This document shows positions 35,990 to 45,536 of a stretch of 64,000 nt of DNA, in pieces. The notes beneath the pieces are model-generated. The model ran no database searches. It was not told where the DNA came from and saw nothing but the letters and a program-made list of their open reading frames with translations. The stretch is taken from positions 310,001 through 374,000 of the forward strand of contig JACKLR010000003.1 of NCBI GenBank assembly GCA_024235795.1, read 5' to 3'. Numbering within the stretch: the first letter of the stretch is position 1; every line of letters starts with the position of its first letter. Both the position numbers and the translations under genes were made by a program. The stretch is from Burkholderiales bacterium. GTDB lineage: Bacteria; Pseudomonadota; Gammaproteobacteria; Burkholderiales; Nitrosomonadaceae.

Positions 35990-37381
35990 TTACGGTACGA
36001 TTCGGATATGGTAGGATTTTGGCCGGGTAAATGCATTAAAACCCAGTTTAGACAAGGTACAACCGCGCCCGGTATTTTTTACTCCCGTCCACGCCAGTTC
36101 GGGATCGAGATAATCGCAGCGGTTGACAAAAAACGTACCGGTTTCGATCCGATTTCCCAAGGCAACCGCTGTTTCGATATTCTGAGAAAAAATCGAAGCT
36201 GTCAGCCCGTACTCGCTGTCGTTCATTAGTTTCACCGCTTCTTCATCGGCAGCAACTTTCATGATTCCCACGACCGGCCCGAAGCTTTCCTCGGTCATCA
36301 CGCGCATATTGTGATTAACTTTCGTGAGCACTTGTGGGGCCATATAGGGCGTGCCCTCATTATCCAGCGCAAAATCAGCCGGATTGATATGCGCCACCGC
36401 ACCTTGCGAAACGGCTTCCCTGATCTGATCGCGGACAAAATCCGCTGCTTTGGCATTGACCAAAGGCCCAAGCGTGGTTTCCGGGTCATCCGATCTTCCG
36501 AGCCGGTATTGCCGGGTCAGCGCAACAAAACGTTCGACAAATTGATCGTAAACCGTTTCATGCACATAAATGCGCTCAACACCGCAGCACGATTGTCCGG
36601 AATTAAAAAACGCGCCATCAACGGTATTCTCCACAGCATCATCCAGCTTGGCATCGGCGCGAATATAACTCGGGTCTTTGCCGCCCAGTTCCAGCCCGAT
36701 GCCGATAAACCGCCCGGCGGCAAGCTGTTCGATTCGTGCGCCGACCGATACCGAACCGGTAAACGCGATGAAGTTGATCCGCCCCGATTGAATGACCGTT
36801 TCAGTGGCTTCATGCGATAGATGCAGATATTGCAAAACGCTATCAGGCAATCCAGCCTGCTGAAACGCTTCCACAATCCGCTCGGCGCACAGTGGCGTTT
36901 GCGCAGAATGCTTGAGCAGCACCGCGTTGCCTGCCAACAATGCCGGGACAATAGCGTTAATTGGCGTATGCAGCGGATAATTCCACGGTGCAATCACCAA
37001 TACCACGCCGACAGGCTCGCGATTGATATAACGAATAAAACCGGGTTTGTCGCCAACCTGAACCGGCGCCAGCGCATCATCGGCAATTGAAATCATGTGG
37101 CGCGCGCGGTCGGCGAAACTGCGGACTTCGTTTGCAGCGTAACGAATTGGACGGCCCATCTGCCAGCACAACTCTTCGGCAATTGCCGCTTTATTGGCAA
37201 CAAACGCTTCAACCGCACGACCGCATATCGCCTTGCGTTCGGACAACGGCGTATTGCGCCAGTCTGCCTGTGCCTGACTGGTTTTGGCTAACGCGGCCTG
37301 GATCTGTTCATTGTCAGCCAGCGGACGTTCCACATAAACAGAACCGTCTATCGGGCTGATTGTTTTTTGCATGACTGTCAT
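35990..37381 (-). CDS. NAD(P)-dependent aldehyde dehydrogenase
   Basis: The 463-residue enzyme has VIAPWNYPLHTPINAIVPALLAGNAV, the glutamate motif LELGGKDPSYI, the nucleophile cysteine in FFNSGQSCCGVERIYV, and EESFGPVVGIMKV. Length and motifs are complete. It oxidises an aldehyde to an acid. Its place between a gamma-glutamyl ligase-like gene and an Fe-dehydrogenase suggests that the substrate is a gamma-glutamylated amino-aldehyde. It begins 24 bp after the ligase-like gene. Confidence 0.9.
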   Translation of the reverse strand: MTVMQKTISPIDGSVYVERPLADNEQIQAALAKTSQAQADWRNTPLSERKAICGRAVEAFVANKAAIAEELCWQMGRPIRYAANEVRSFADRARHMISIADDALAPVQVGDKPGFIRYINREPVGVVLVIAPWNYPLHTPINAIVPALLAGNAVLLKHSAQTPLCAERIVEAFQQAGLPDSVLQYLHLSHEATETVIQSGRINFIAFTGSVSVGARIEQLAAGRFIGIGLELGGKDPSYIRADAKLDDAVENTVDGAFFNSGQSCCGVERIYVHETVYDQFVERFVALTRQYRLGRSDDPETTLGPLVNAKAADFVRDQIREAVSQGAVAHINPADFALDNEGTPYMAPQVLTKVNHNMRVMTEESFGPVVGIMKVAADEEAVKLMNDSEYGLTASIFSQNIETAVALGNRIETGTFFVNRCDYLDPELAWTGVKNTGRGCTLSKLGFNAFTRPKSYHIRIVP

Positions 37382-37405
37382 GGTTTTGGGCTCAAATTGT
37401 AAACA

Positions 37406-38779
37406 CTATATGATCTCAAAATATCGCTCCATTTCCCACTCGGTGATATGCTTGCGGAACTGGCGTTCTTCCCATTCACGGGTGGCGGCAAAATGCTCGA
37501 CAAATGCATCGCCAAACAACTCACGTGCTGCCTCGGAATACCTTAACCGCTGCGCCGCATCCCACAGCGTCGCTGGCAACATTAAATGGGCGGGTGGCTG
37601 ATGCTGGTACGCACTGCCTTTGATAAACGGCTCCGGTTCCCATTCATGCGCTATGCCGTATAAGCCGGACGCCAGCGCTGCGGCCAATGTGAGATAAGGA
37701 TTGCCGTCAGCCGCACCCACACGGTATTCTATGCGTTGCGATTTGTCACTGCCGGGAATCACGCGCAACGCCGTGGTACGGTTTTCAACACCACAGGTAG
37801 CGGCAGTCGGCGCCCATGCACCCGGAATCAACCGGGTGTAACTGTTCACCGTCGGCGCAATCATACATAATAATTCAGGCATCAAACGCTGTTGTCCGGC
37901 AAGAAAGTGGCGTTGCGTTTTGCTCATGTTGTATTCCTGCGCGGGGTCGTAAAACGCAGAACGGCCATCGCCACGGTTTCGCAACGATAAATGAATATGT
38001 CCGCTCTGACCGGGATAATCCAGCGACCATTTGGCCATGAACGTCGCCATCAGGTTGTTGCGTTGCGCCAGCACTTTCATGAACGTTTTGAACAGCGCGC
38101 CTTTATCCGCCGCCTGCTCGGCGTGATCGACGGCGATTGCTGCTTCCAGCACACCCGGGCCGGTTTCGTCATGCAATCCCTCTATCGGAAAATCCATCGC
38201 CTCGCTCAAACGCAGAATCTGGTCAAACAGATCGGCATGCACCGAATTGCGCAGTACTGAATAGCCGAACCAGCCCTGCGTCATCGGCTGAAGATTTCTG
38301 AAGTTTTTCTCGCGCACGCTTTCGGGTGTTTCGTTGAACATGAAGAACTCGTATTCCAGCGCGGCAAACGCATCGAACCCCATTTCCTGCGCTTTGCCGA
38401 TGACCCGTTTGAGCACGTTTCGCGGGCAGATTTTTGCCGCTTCCGCGTCAAATTCACAGATGAACAGCAGCATATTGTCTTCAAACGGAATCTCGCGGCA
38501 ACTCTCGGCGACCACGCGCACCGGCGCATCCGGATAACCGGTATGCCAGCCCGTATAGGCGGTATTGTCATAGAGCTGATCTTTTGAATCCCAACCCAGC
38601 ACCACATCGCAAAAAGCCAACCCGTTCTCAAGCGATGCCAAAAACTTGTCCTTGCTGAGATATTTACCCCGCATCACGCCATCGATATCAAAAATACCGA
38701 TTTTGACATGCGTCAGATTGCGCTCGTTGACAATCTGCCGGGCGTCTTCTGTGGACTTTACTGCTCGGGGAGTTAACAT
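37406..38779 (-). CDS. Glutamine synthetase-like gamma-glutamyl-amine ligase (PuuA/GlnT type)
   Basis: The 457-residue glutamine synthetase family protein has a divergent N-terminal domain (KIGIFDIDGVMRGKYLSKDK) typical of gamma-glutamylpolyamine or gamma-glutamylmethylamide synthetases rather than GlnA. Other parts are FAALEYEFFMFNE (glutamate/metal site), GHIHLSLRN, and NRTTALRVIPGSDKSQRIEYRVGAADGNPYL. It should join glutamate to an amine with ATP. A GAGGTG ribosome binding site precedes the start. It leads an operon with aldehyde dehydrogenase, Fe-dehydrogenase and amidotransferase genes, fitting an amine degradation route. The actual amine (putrescine, ethanolamine, isopropylamine-like) cannot be deduced. 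Confidence 0.87.
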   Translation of the reverse strand: MLTPRAVKSTEDARQIVNERNLTHVKIGIFDIDGVMRGKYLSKDKFLASLENGLAFCDVVLGWDSKDQLYDNTAYTGWHTGYPDAPVRVVAESCREIPFEDNMLLFICEFDAEAAKICPRNVLKRVIGKAQEMGFDAFAALEYEFFMFNETPESVREKNFRNLQPMTQGWFGYSVLRNSVHADLFDQILRLSEAMDFPIEGLHDETGPGVLEAAIAVDHAEQAADKGALFKTFMKVLAQRNNLMATFMAKWSLDYPGQSGHIHLSLRNRGDGRSAFYDPAQEYNMSKTQRHFLAGQQRLMPELLCMIAPTVNSYTRLIPGAWAPTAATCGVENRTTALRVIPGSDKSQRIEYRVGAADGNPYLTLAAALASGLYGIAHEWEPEPFIKGSAYQHQPPAHLMLPATLWDAAQRLRYSEAARELFGDAFVEHFAATREWEERQFRKHITEWEMERYFEII

Positions 38780-39462
38780 GGCGTCACCTCAAATGGTTTT
38801 CAGCATGCCGGATTGTTGAATAAATTTTACGACAATAACCTCATCGTATTGCATCTATTATAGGTTACTGTATTCGCATCTTAACGCAAGAATAATAACG
38901 TTGTGTGACCAGTTTCCCGCAATCAGACAGAAACAATTGATGAATTAGCGACAAAAGCTATTATTCAGAACTGTTTACTTGCTGTTGTTTGAACTATTTA
39001 CTTTAAATATCATGTCGACTGTCAGAACAATCGGAATTAATATGTTTCAGCGCATGCGTTTGAAGTAATCAACTGAAAATTTGTGTTTATTCTCATCGAT
39101 ACTTCACCCAAGTTTTCCACAAATTTATTCAGATGATTAACAGGCATGCTGGCATATGATTTTATATTTAGCGTAAATTTTACTGTGCTGTCTGGGTTAT
39201 TCGCGCGCTTTGTCATATAATTTAGCGTTTAAATACAATAGATATTGCTTAAATTCATTTGACTGAAAAAAGATGGCTCAAACTTGATAAGATATCTGTT
39301 TCCAAACCTAACATACCAACATACCCAACGCCAACAACAAAAATGATTATCACTGCAGTGCACCTAGATGACGAGTCGGAAAAACAATACGCTGTACAAC
39401 TGACCGGCAGTTTATTGGTATAAAAAACGACTACAAATAACATCAGGTGTTGCAAATCAAGC
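38780..39462. other. 683-bp divergent intergenic region before lptD
   Basis: AT-rich spacer between the amine operon (minus) and lptD (plus). I see no credible gene. A short 26-codon frame at about 39340-39423 has no recognisable content. A TTGACT/TAAGAT pair near 39260-39290 has too wide a spacing for a standard sigma-70 promoter. No clear sigma-E element was found. Confidence 0.5.
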
Positions 39463-41760
39463 ATGAAAAAACAAAAAAACCGCGCTTTCCGATCAATTTT
39501 CTATCTGATTGTTTGCTTTTGCACTTCATCAGGCCTGCTGGCAGAAAACAAGACGATTAAACCGCGCCAAAAACCTGCAACAATATATGCGGTCAGCCTG
39601 ACCGAAGAAAGCAATAGCAAGCCAAATCCAAAATCAGTGACCATTAAAGCAGACCGTGTTGAAGGGATCTATGAACAGGAAATGGAAGCTATCGGTAATG
39701 CGCAACTGTGTTATGGCGATAACACCTTGACGGCAGACCGCATGAAATATTTCCCGGAAACAAATGACGCCGAAGTGACCGGCAATATCCGTCTGGACAG
39801 GAAAAAAGATTTCATTCAGGGCGATTATCTCAAAATGAACCTAGATACGGAAACAGGTTTCCTTTCCGAACCCCGCTATACCATGAAGGATGGCGATGGC
39901 CGCGGCATGGGCGCAAAACTGCTATTTGAAGGCAAGAATCGTTATCGATTGAAGGAAGGCAGCTACACGACCTGTCCTGTTAATCAAGAGGACTGGTATA
40001 TTCAAGCCAGCGACCTTAAAATCAACAGTGAAACTGAAACCGGGGTCGCGCGTAATGTCAGTGTCGTGTTTAAAGACATCCCCATTCTGTACACACCCTG
40101 GCTGGATTTTTCCTATAGCGGCCGCCGCAAAACCGGTTTTCTTGCCCCAGTTGTAGGGCATACTGCTCGCAGTGGCGCAGATCTTGCTGCCCCGTTTTAC
40201 ATTAATATCGCGCCGAATCTGGATGCGACCATCGCACCGCGCGTCATGTCGAAACGGGGATTTATGCTCAGCAACGAAATGCGCTATATTGGGCATGGCG
40301 TACACGGTCACGCTCAGGCAGATGTCCTGCCTGACGATTTTGACACCCATAAGACACGTTATGGAGTTTCATTCCAGCATACGCAATACCTGGGACACGG
40401 CTGGCGGGGTCAGCTTGATTATAATCGCGTTTCCGACAATCGTTTTTTGCGCGATCTATCAAACAACCTGTCTCAAACCAGCCGGACAAACCTGTTGCAA
40501 CAAGCGGGATTATTTTATCATGGTGCATTGGGCCTTGACGGAACGCTGAGTTTTTCCGCGATCGCTCAGCGCTTTCAAACCCTGCAGGATCCGTTTGCAG
40601 TTGTAAATACGAACTTACTGACGATCTCACCATACAAGCGTTTGCCGCAACTGACCATGAATGCGATCAAGCGTAATGTTGCGGGATTTGACTTTGGCCT
40701 GAATGCCACCTGGACCAATTTTGCACATCAGGATCCAACCCGGGTTGATGGCAAACGTTTGACGCTGTTTCCTACGGTCAGCCTCCCGTTTACCAGTTCA
40801 TTCGGTTTTTTAACACCCAAGTTTGGTCTGCACTATACCAATTACGAGTTGTCCAAAGTAGTCGACGACAATGTAAGTAACACGGACCGCCTGATACCGA
40901 TTGTCAGTCTGGACAGCGGGGTTATTTTCGATCGTAACATGACGATTGGCGGCAATAATTATATCCAGACCCTGGAGCCGCGCGCTTTTTATGTCTACGC
41001 ACCGTTTAAAGATCAGAGTTTTCTGCCTAACTTTGATTCAGCAGAATCGGACTTCAGTTTTGCGCAAATGTTAACGGAAAACCGTTTTAGCGGCCATGAC
41101 CGTATCAACGACGCCAACCAAATCACACTGGCGCTGACTTCACGTTTGCTCGAACCTGCTACCGGAATTGAGCGACTAAGAGTCGCCATCGGCCAGCAAT
41201 TTCGTTTTTCAGAGCGCCGCGTTATTCTGGATTCATCACAGGTAACCAGCCGAAGAGCCGATTTTATTGCCGCGCTGGCTGGCCGTTTGACCCGCGAGAT
41301 TAGTACGGATGTTAATATTCAACTTGATCAGCAATCATTGCGTACCGAAAAAATCCGCGCCGGCATCAGCTACCAACCTGAATTGGGTAAAGTCATCAAT
41401 TTGGGCTACCGCTATACGCGCGATGTGCGGGAAAGCATTGATATTCCGGTTAACCAGCTTAACACGGCGATAAAACAGGTTGACGCTTCCATTCAGTGGC
41501 CGTTTTTTTCAAACTGGCATACTGTTGCGCGTGTGAATTACTCATTTCGGGATGATCGATTACTGGCAGGTTTGGCGGGATTTGAGTATATTTCCTGTTG
41601 CTATAAATTGCGTGTCGTCGTCCAGAAACTGACAACAGCAACGCAACGAACGACAACAGCCGTCTTTGTACAGCTAGAACTGAACGGATTAATGAATATT
41701 GGTTCAAACCCACTACGTGTATTGCAGCAAAGCATCCCTGGCTATACGAGCATTTACTAA
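39463..41760 (+). CDS. lptD: LPS-assembly outer-membrane protein LptD
   Basis: The 765-residue protein has a signal peptide (about 1-28). An N-terminal LptA/OstA-like beta-jellyroll (ITIKADRVEG-type repeats: VTIKADRVEGIYEQEMEAIGN, ADRMKYFPETNDAEVTGNI) is followed by a 26-strand-type barrel. Cysteines in the jellyroll (TTCPVNQEDW) and the near-C-terminal pair in ISCCYKL match those that form the LptD inter-domain disulfides. LptD inserts lipopolysaccharide into the outer leaflet together with LptE. The gene leads the classical lptD-surA-pdxA-ksgA cluster; SurA is its folding chaperone. Confidence 0.95.
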   Translation: MKKQKNRAFRSIFYLIVCFCTSSGLLAENKTIKPRQKPATIYAVSLTEESNSKPNPKSVTIKADRVEGIYEQEMEAIGNAQLCYGDNTLTADRMKYFPETNDAEVTGNIRLDRKKDFIQGDYLKMNLDTETGFLSEPRYTMKDGDGRGMGAKLLFEGKNRYRLKEGSYTTCPVNQEDWYIQASDLKINSETETGVARNVSVVFKDIPILYTPWLDFSYSGRRKTGFLAPVVGHTARSGADLAAPFYINIAPNLDATIAPRVMSKRGFMLSNEMRYIGHGVHGHAQADVLPDDFDTHKTRYGVSFQHTQYLGHGWRGQLDYNRVSDNRFLRDLSNNLSQTSRTNLLQQAGLFYHGALGLDGTLSFSAIAQRFQTLQDPFAVVNTNLLTISPYKRLPQLTMNAIKRNVAGFDFGLNATWTNFAHQDPTRVDGKRLTLFPTVSLPFTSSFGFLTPKFGLHYTNYELSKVVDDNVSNTDRLIPIVSLDSGVIFDRNMTIGGNNYIQTLEPRAFYVYAPFKDQSFLPNFDSAESDFSFAQMLTENRFSGHDRINDANQITLALTSRLLEPATGIERLRVAIGQQFRFSERRVILDSSQVTSRRADFIAALAGRLTREISTDVNIQLDQQSLRTEKIRAGISYQPELGKVINLGYRYTRDVRESIDIPVNQLNTAIKQVDASIQWPFFSNWHTVARVNYSFRDDRLLAGLAGFEYISCCYKLRVVVQKLTTATQRTTTAVFVQLELNGLMNIGSNPLRVLQQSIPGYTSIY

Positions 41761-41820
41761 TTAAAATAAATCAACCATGCTGTGTTATTGCAAAAAACTT
41801 CGATTGACTCTGTGGCTTCT

Positions 41821-43227
41821 ATGGCAAAACTAATATCAACCTATCTATTTATTGGACTGTCGCTTTTATTTTCGACATATCTTCATGCGCAAACGGATGA
41901 AACAGTCACTGACATTGAAGCACCGGCATCCGAAAATGACCATGGAGATCAGGAAACGCTTTCGGAAATAGCTGACCAGTCGCCTAAACTTGACCAAGGA
42001 GAAATCGTGCTGGATCAGATTGCGGCCATAGTGAATGAGGAAGTGATTACCCAATTAGAACTGGACAATGCCGTCGTCACGGCAACCCGGAACCTGATAC
42101 AACAAGGTATTGACCCCCCCGAACCTGATTCAATGCAAACCCAGGTACTGGAAACACTTGTCATCAAATCGATACAGTTACAACATGCCAAGGAAATTGG
42201 CATGTCTGTCAGCGACAGCGAACTTGACGATACAATTCACCGAATTGCTGACGAAAACAAACTATCGATGCAGGAATTTTATTCAACGTTAGAAGAAGAT
42301 GGTATCAGCTTTAATCATTTTCGTCAGGAAATACGCGACGAAATCATTATGGCGCGACTGAAAGAACGGCAAATTAACAGTCAGGTCAATGTTACAGAGG
42401 GTGAAATCGATAATTTTCTGCGCACTCAGGAGACTTCATCCGTTGGAAATGACGAGTATCTGCTCGCACATATCCTGATTTCGGTTACAGAACATATGGA
42501 TAATGTACAGATTCATGAAAAAAGTCAGCGAGCAGAGCAAGCAGAGGAAAAACTGCGGGACGGTGCAGATTTTGCGCAAGTTGCGGCAGAGTTCTCAGAC
42601 GCGCCGGATGCCATGAGCGGCGGTGTACTTGATTGGCGCCCGATTACGCAAATGGGACCCACTTTTGCACAGTTACTTTCGCCACTCGAAATCGGAGAAA
42701 TAACACCTGTCGTACAAAGCCCGAACGGTTTTCATATCTTTAAACTGTTGGATCGTCGCGCGCAAGAAAACAAAGCGGTTATTATTGAACAGACTCACGC
42801 ACGGCATATTCTCATCAAGGTCAACGAACTGACTTCAGAAAGCGATGCCCGAGAACAGATAATCCAAATCAAGGAGCGTATTGATAACGGTGCCAATTTC
42901 GCAGAAATTGCAAAGCTCTATTCTGAAGATGGTAGCGCAGCTTCCGGTGGAGATCTTGGCTGGCTTTCGCCCGGCAATACCGTTCCAGCCTTTGAGCAGG
43001 CCATGAACCAATTGTTACCCGGGCAAATCAGCGATCCGATAAAATCCCAGTTCGGCTGGCATTTAATACAGGTGCTTGAACGCCGCACCCAGGATATCAG
43101 CGACGAAAGTCAGCGTGAAACCGCCCGTCAAGCAATTCGCTCAAGAAAAGCGGAAGTTGTTGTCCAGGAAATGATACGTCAACTGCGCGACCAGGCTTAC
43201 GTTGAATATCGGTCTGATGAAATTTAA
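41821..43227 (+). CDS. surA: Periplasmic chaperone/peptidyl-prolyl isomerase SurA
   Basis: I chose the ATG at 41821 because it directly opens a signal peptide (MAKLISTYLFIGLSLLFST, cleavage near LHA); a GTG at 41782 is upstream and less likely. The mature protein of about 445 residues starts with an acidic linker. The SurA N-domain follows (LDQIAAIVNEEVITQLELD), then two parvulin domains, each containing the SGGxLxW pattern (SGGVLDWRP and SGGDLGWLSPG). It assists outer-membrane proteins such as LptD. Its stop overlaps the pdxA start by one base. Confidence 0.93.
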   Translation: MAKLISTYLFIGLSLLFSTYLHAQTDETVTDIEAPASENDHGDQETLSEIADQSPKLDQGEIVLDQIAAIVNEEVITQLELDNAVVTATRNLIQQGIDPPEPDSMQTQVLETLVIKSIQLQHAKEIGMSVSDSELDDTIHRIADENKLSMQEFYSTLEEDGISFNHFRQEIRDEIIMARLKERQINSQVNVTEGEIDNFLRTQETSSVGNDEYLLAHILISVTEHMDNVQIHEKSQRAEQAEEKLRDGADFAQVAAEFSDAPDAMSGGVLDWRPITQMGPTFAQLLSPLEIGEITPVVQSPNGFHIFKLLDRRAQENKAVIIEQTHARHILIKVNELTSESDAREQIIQIKERIDNGANFAEIAKLYSEDGSAASGGDLGWLSPGNTVPAFEQAMNQLLPGQISDPIKSQFGWHLIQVLERRTQDISDESQRETARQAIRSRKAEVVVQEMIRQLRDQAYVEYRSDEI

Positions 43228-44228
43228 TGGCCGTTGACTATCTACCGACAATTGCGCTGACAGCAGGTGAACCAGCGGGCATTGGCCCGGATCTCTGCAT
43301 ACAAATTGGGCAACACGATTTGCCCTGCAGGCTGGTCGTTATTGCCGACAAGAAATTGCTCTATACACGCGCGCAACAGCTTCAAATTCCGATCAAACTG
43401 ATTGACGCTACCACGAACACGCTTGAGCAACATCAAGCTGGCCATTTGCAATTCTTTCACTTGCCCATGACGAAAACAGCCATCCCAGGCATTTTGAATG
43501 TTGCCAATGCATCCTATGTGCTGTCTACACTGCGGCATGCTGTTGAAGGCTGTTGTCAAAGACGATTCGACGCAATGGTTACCGCGCCCCTCCATAAAGG
43601 GGTCATTAACGATGCAGGCATTGCATTTACCGGGCATACCGAATTTCTGGCAGAACTAACAAACAGCCAGACAGTTATGATGCTGGTCGGCGGAGGCATG
43701 CGCGTAACCCTTGCCACCACCCATTTGCCGCTCAAAGCTGTTCCTGCTGCAATTACCACTGAAAATCTGGAAAACAAACTGCGTATTATTCATCACGATT
43801 TAGTCAACCGGTTTGCAATAACCAAACCGCAAATTGCAGTGACTGGCCTCAATCCCCATGCTGGCGAATCAGGGCATTTGGGACGCGAAGAAATCGATAT
43901 CATTATCCCTGTACTGGAAAAACTGCGCAAAGAGGGCTTCCGGCTGAGTGGTCCGCTTCCGGCAGATACAGTGTTTAACCCTTCCCAGCTCGCCAATTTC
44001 GACTGTATTTTTACTATGTACCATGATCAGGGATTGCCTGTGTTAAAGCATGCAAGTTTTGGCGCTGGTGTTAATGTGACACTCGGTTTGCCGATTATTC
44101 GCACTTCAGTGGATCATGGCACGGCGTTGGATTTGGCCGGAACCGGTAAAGCCGATGCCGGCAGCCTGCTCACCGCAATTCAAATGGCAATCAAGCTGGC
44201 AGGACATGCCAAATCACATGATACATAA
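43227..44228 (+). CDS. pdxA: 4-hydroxythreonine-4-phosphate dehydrogenase PdxA
   Basis: The 333-residue enzyme acts in vitamin B6 synthesis. Recognisable parts are TAGEPAGIGPDLC at the N-terminus, VTAPLHKGVINDAGIAFTGHTEFLAE, ATTHLPLKAVP, TGLNPHAGESGHLGREE, and FTMYHDQGLPVLKHASFGAGVNVTLGLPIIRTSVDHGTALDLAG with the metal-binding histidines. It is NAD-dependent and cytosolic. It is coupled to surA by a one-base stop/start overlap and to ksgA by an 11-bp overlap, giving tight co-translation. Confidence 0.95.
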   Translation: MAVDYLPTIALTAGEPAGIGPDLCIQIGQHDLPCRLVVIADKKLLYTRAQQLQIPIKLIDATTNTLEQHQAGHLQFFHLPMTKTAIPGILNVANASYVLSTLRHAVEGCCQRRFDAMVTAPLHKGVINDAGIAFTGHTEFLAELTNSQTVMMLVGGGMRVTLATTHLPLKAVPAAITTENLENKLRIIHHDLVNRFAITKPQIAVTGLNPHAGESGHLGREEIDIIIPVLEKLRKEGFRLSGPLPADTVFNPSQLANFDCIFTMYHDQGLPVLKHASFGAGVNVTLGLPIIRTSVDHGTALDLAGTGKADAGSLLTAIQMAIKLAGHAKSHDT

Positions 44229-45000
44229 AGCCCGAAAACGTTTTGGGCAGAATTTTTTGGTTGACCAACACGTCATTGCTGAAATTATCGATATCATCAA
44301 CCCGCAGCCAGAAGAGCGCATGGTCGAGATCGGTCCCGGTCTTGGTGCGTTAACCCGACCGTTGTTAAAAACACTAGATCATCTTGTTGTGATTGAGCTG
44401 GATCGGGATATCGTCGAAAAGTTGGAAAAAGAATTTACTCAGGATAAATTGACCGTTTATTCAGCCGATGCACTAAGATTTGATTTTTCAATATTGGGAG
44501 ATAAGCTGCGCATCATTGGTAACTTGCCCTATAACATTTCCACCCCCCTGCTCTTTCATCTCAATCAGTTTTCAAAATTGATTATAGATATGCATTTTAT
44601 GCTGCAAAAGGAAGTTGTTGAACGACTCGTTGCAAAACCTTCCACACCCGCATATGGACGTTTGTCTGTCATGTTGCAATACCGCTTTGAAATGGAACAG
44701 GTTTTTTCCGTCTTAGCCAGTTCCTTTCGTCCTGTTCCAAAAGTTGAGTCTGCAATCGTACGCATGCTGCCTATCAAACAAAGTACACTTGCAGTAGCCA
44801 ACGAAGCGCTGTTCTCACAGCTCGTTGCGGCGGCATTTTCACAGCGACGCAAGACATTACGAAACACCTTATCACGTTATCTCACAAAAGATGATTTCAC
44901 GCGCTTAACAATAGATCCTGGCGCGCGCGCTGAAAACGTGACCGTCGAGGAATACATTCATATTACCAATGATCTTGCGGCCAGGATGCAAAGCATATAA
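44218..45000 (+). CDS. ksgA: 16S rRNA dimethyladenosine transferase KsgA
   Basis: The true start is taken at 44218, where HKARKRFGQNFLVDQ follows immediately; a longer frame from 44116 would add 34 residues unlike the family. The 260-residue methyltransferase has the SAM site MVEIGPGLGALTRPLL, NLPYNISTPLLFHL (the NLPY motif) and FRPVPKVESAIVRM. It dimethylates two adjacent adenines near the 3' end of 16S rRNA during ribosome maturation. It closes the lptD cluster; apaG and apaH, which often follow, are absent. Confidence 0.95.
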   Translation: MIHKARKRFGQNFLVDQHVIAEIIDIINPQPEERMVEIGPGLGALTRPLLKTLDHLVVIELDRDIVEKLEKEFTQDKLTVYSADALRFDFSILGDKLRIIGNLPYNISTPLLFHLNQFSKLIIDMHFMLQKEVVERLVAKPSTPAYGRLSVMLQYRFEMEQVFSVLASSFRPVPKVESAIVRMLPIKQSTLAVANEALFSQLVAAAFSQRRKTLRNTLSRYLTKDDFTRLTIDPGARAENVTVEEYIHITNDLAARMQSI

Positions 45001-45197
45001 CTGAGAAGCATTCTCAATATTTTATGCAATAGATCGCGAGCACTGTCAAATCACTTTTCTGATGCATTTGTTATCGATCTTTCGACTACTTGCCCCAAGT
45101 TTCAAAGTGTCCAGCCAAGCCATTTGAATAGCGAGCATGTGCCATAGCCTAAGTTCATTCGTCTTTTCATTGTGTTGTCAAAAAAATTCATTGTAAT

Positions 45198-45390
45198 TCA
45201 ACAACGGATAACATGTATCCAGTGGTTTTTTCGGTCGACTGTTAACTTGGTGTCATCAACAATCAAACCGGGCTTTGTTGCAGTTGTGTAAAACCCGATC
45301 TTTCCAGTCTGCTAGCGCTTAATGCGGACGCAGCACAAACTGCAACATCGCCGATTCTGACAGATTCTCACCAATCAAAGACTGCATAAA
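45198..45390 (-). pseudogene. Decayed IS66-type transposase fragment
   Basis: On the minus strand one frame reads FMQSLIGENLSESAMLQF then VLRPH, stop, ALADWKDRVLHNCNKARFD. After a frameshift it continues VDDTKLTVDRKNHWIHV. This tracks the IS66 TnpC core: a helix with SEST-like residues, VLRLHQALADW, then H-V-DET-x-L-x-V-x-GKNHWIHV. The DET motif has become DDT, and there is a stop and at least one shift. Terminal repeats and the rest of the element were not found in the spacer (45001-45536), which otherwise looks non-coding. It is a relic of an insertion between ksgA and greB. Confidence 0.65.
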
Positions 45391-45536
45391 TCAAAATATA
45401 AATTCAACCAGTCATAAGCTCCATGTAATTGTCTGACGCTGACTTGCAACACGTCCGAGAAATACCCTGTTATTTTCATCAGTAAAGATCAGGCACATCA
45501 ATATTTGACATATTTCTACGTATCGCGGCGGTATCA

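Noticed and set aside
39255..39295. Candidate sigma-70 promoter for lptD (TTGACT ... TAAGAT)
   Set aside because: Spacing of about 23 bp is too long for a normal -35/-10 pair.
39255..39464. 69-codon minus-strand frame in the lptD upstream region
   Set aside because: It is hydrophobic and Ser/Val-rich but without a start signal or recognisable motif. It occupies the lptD promoter region and is most likely chance.
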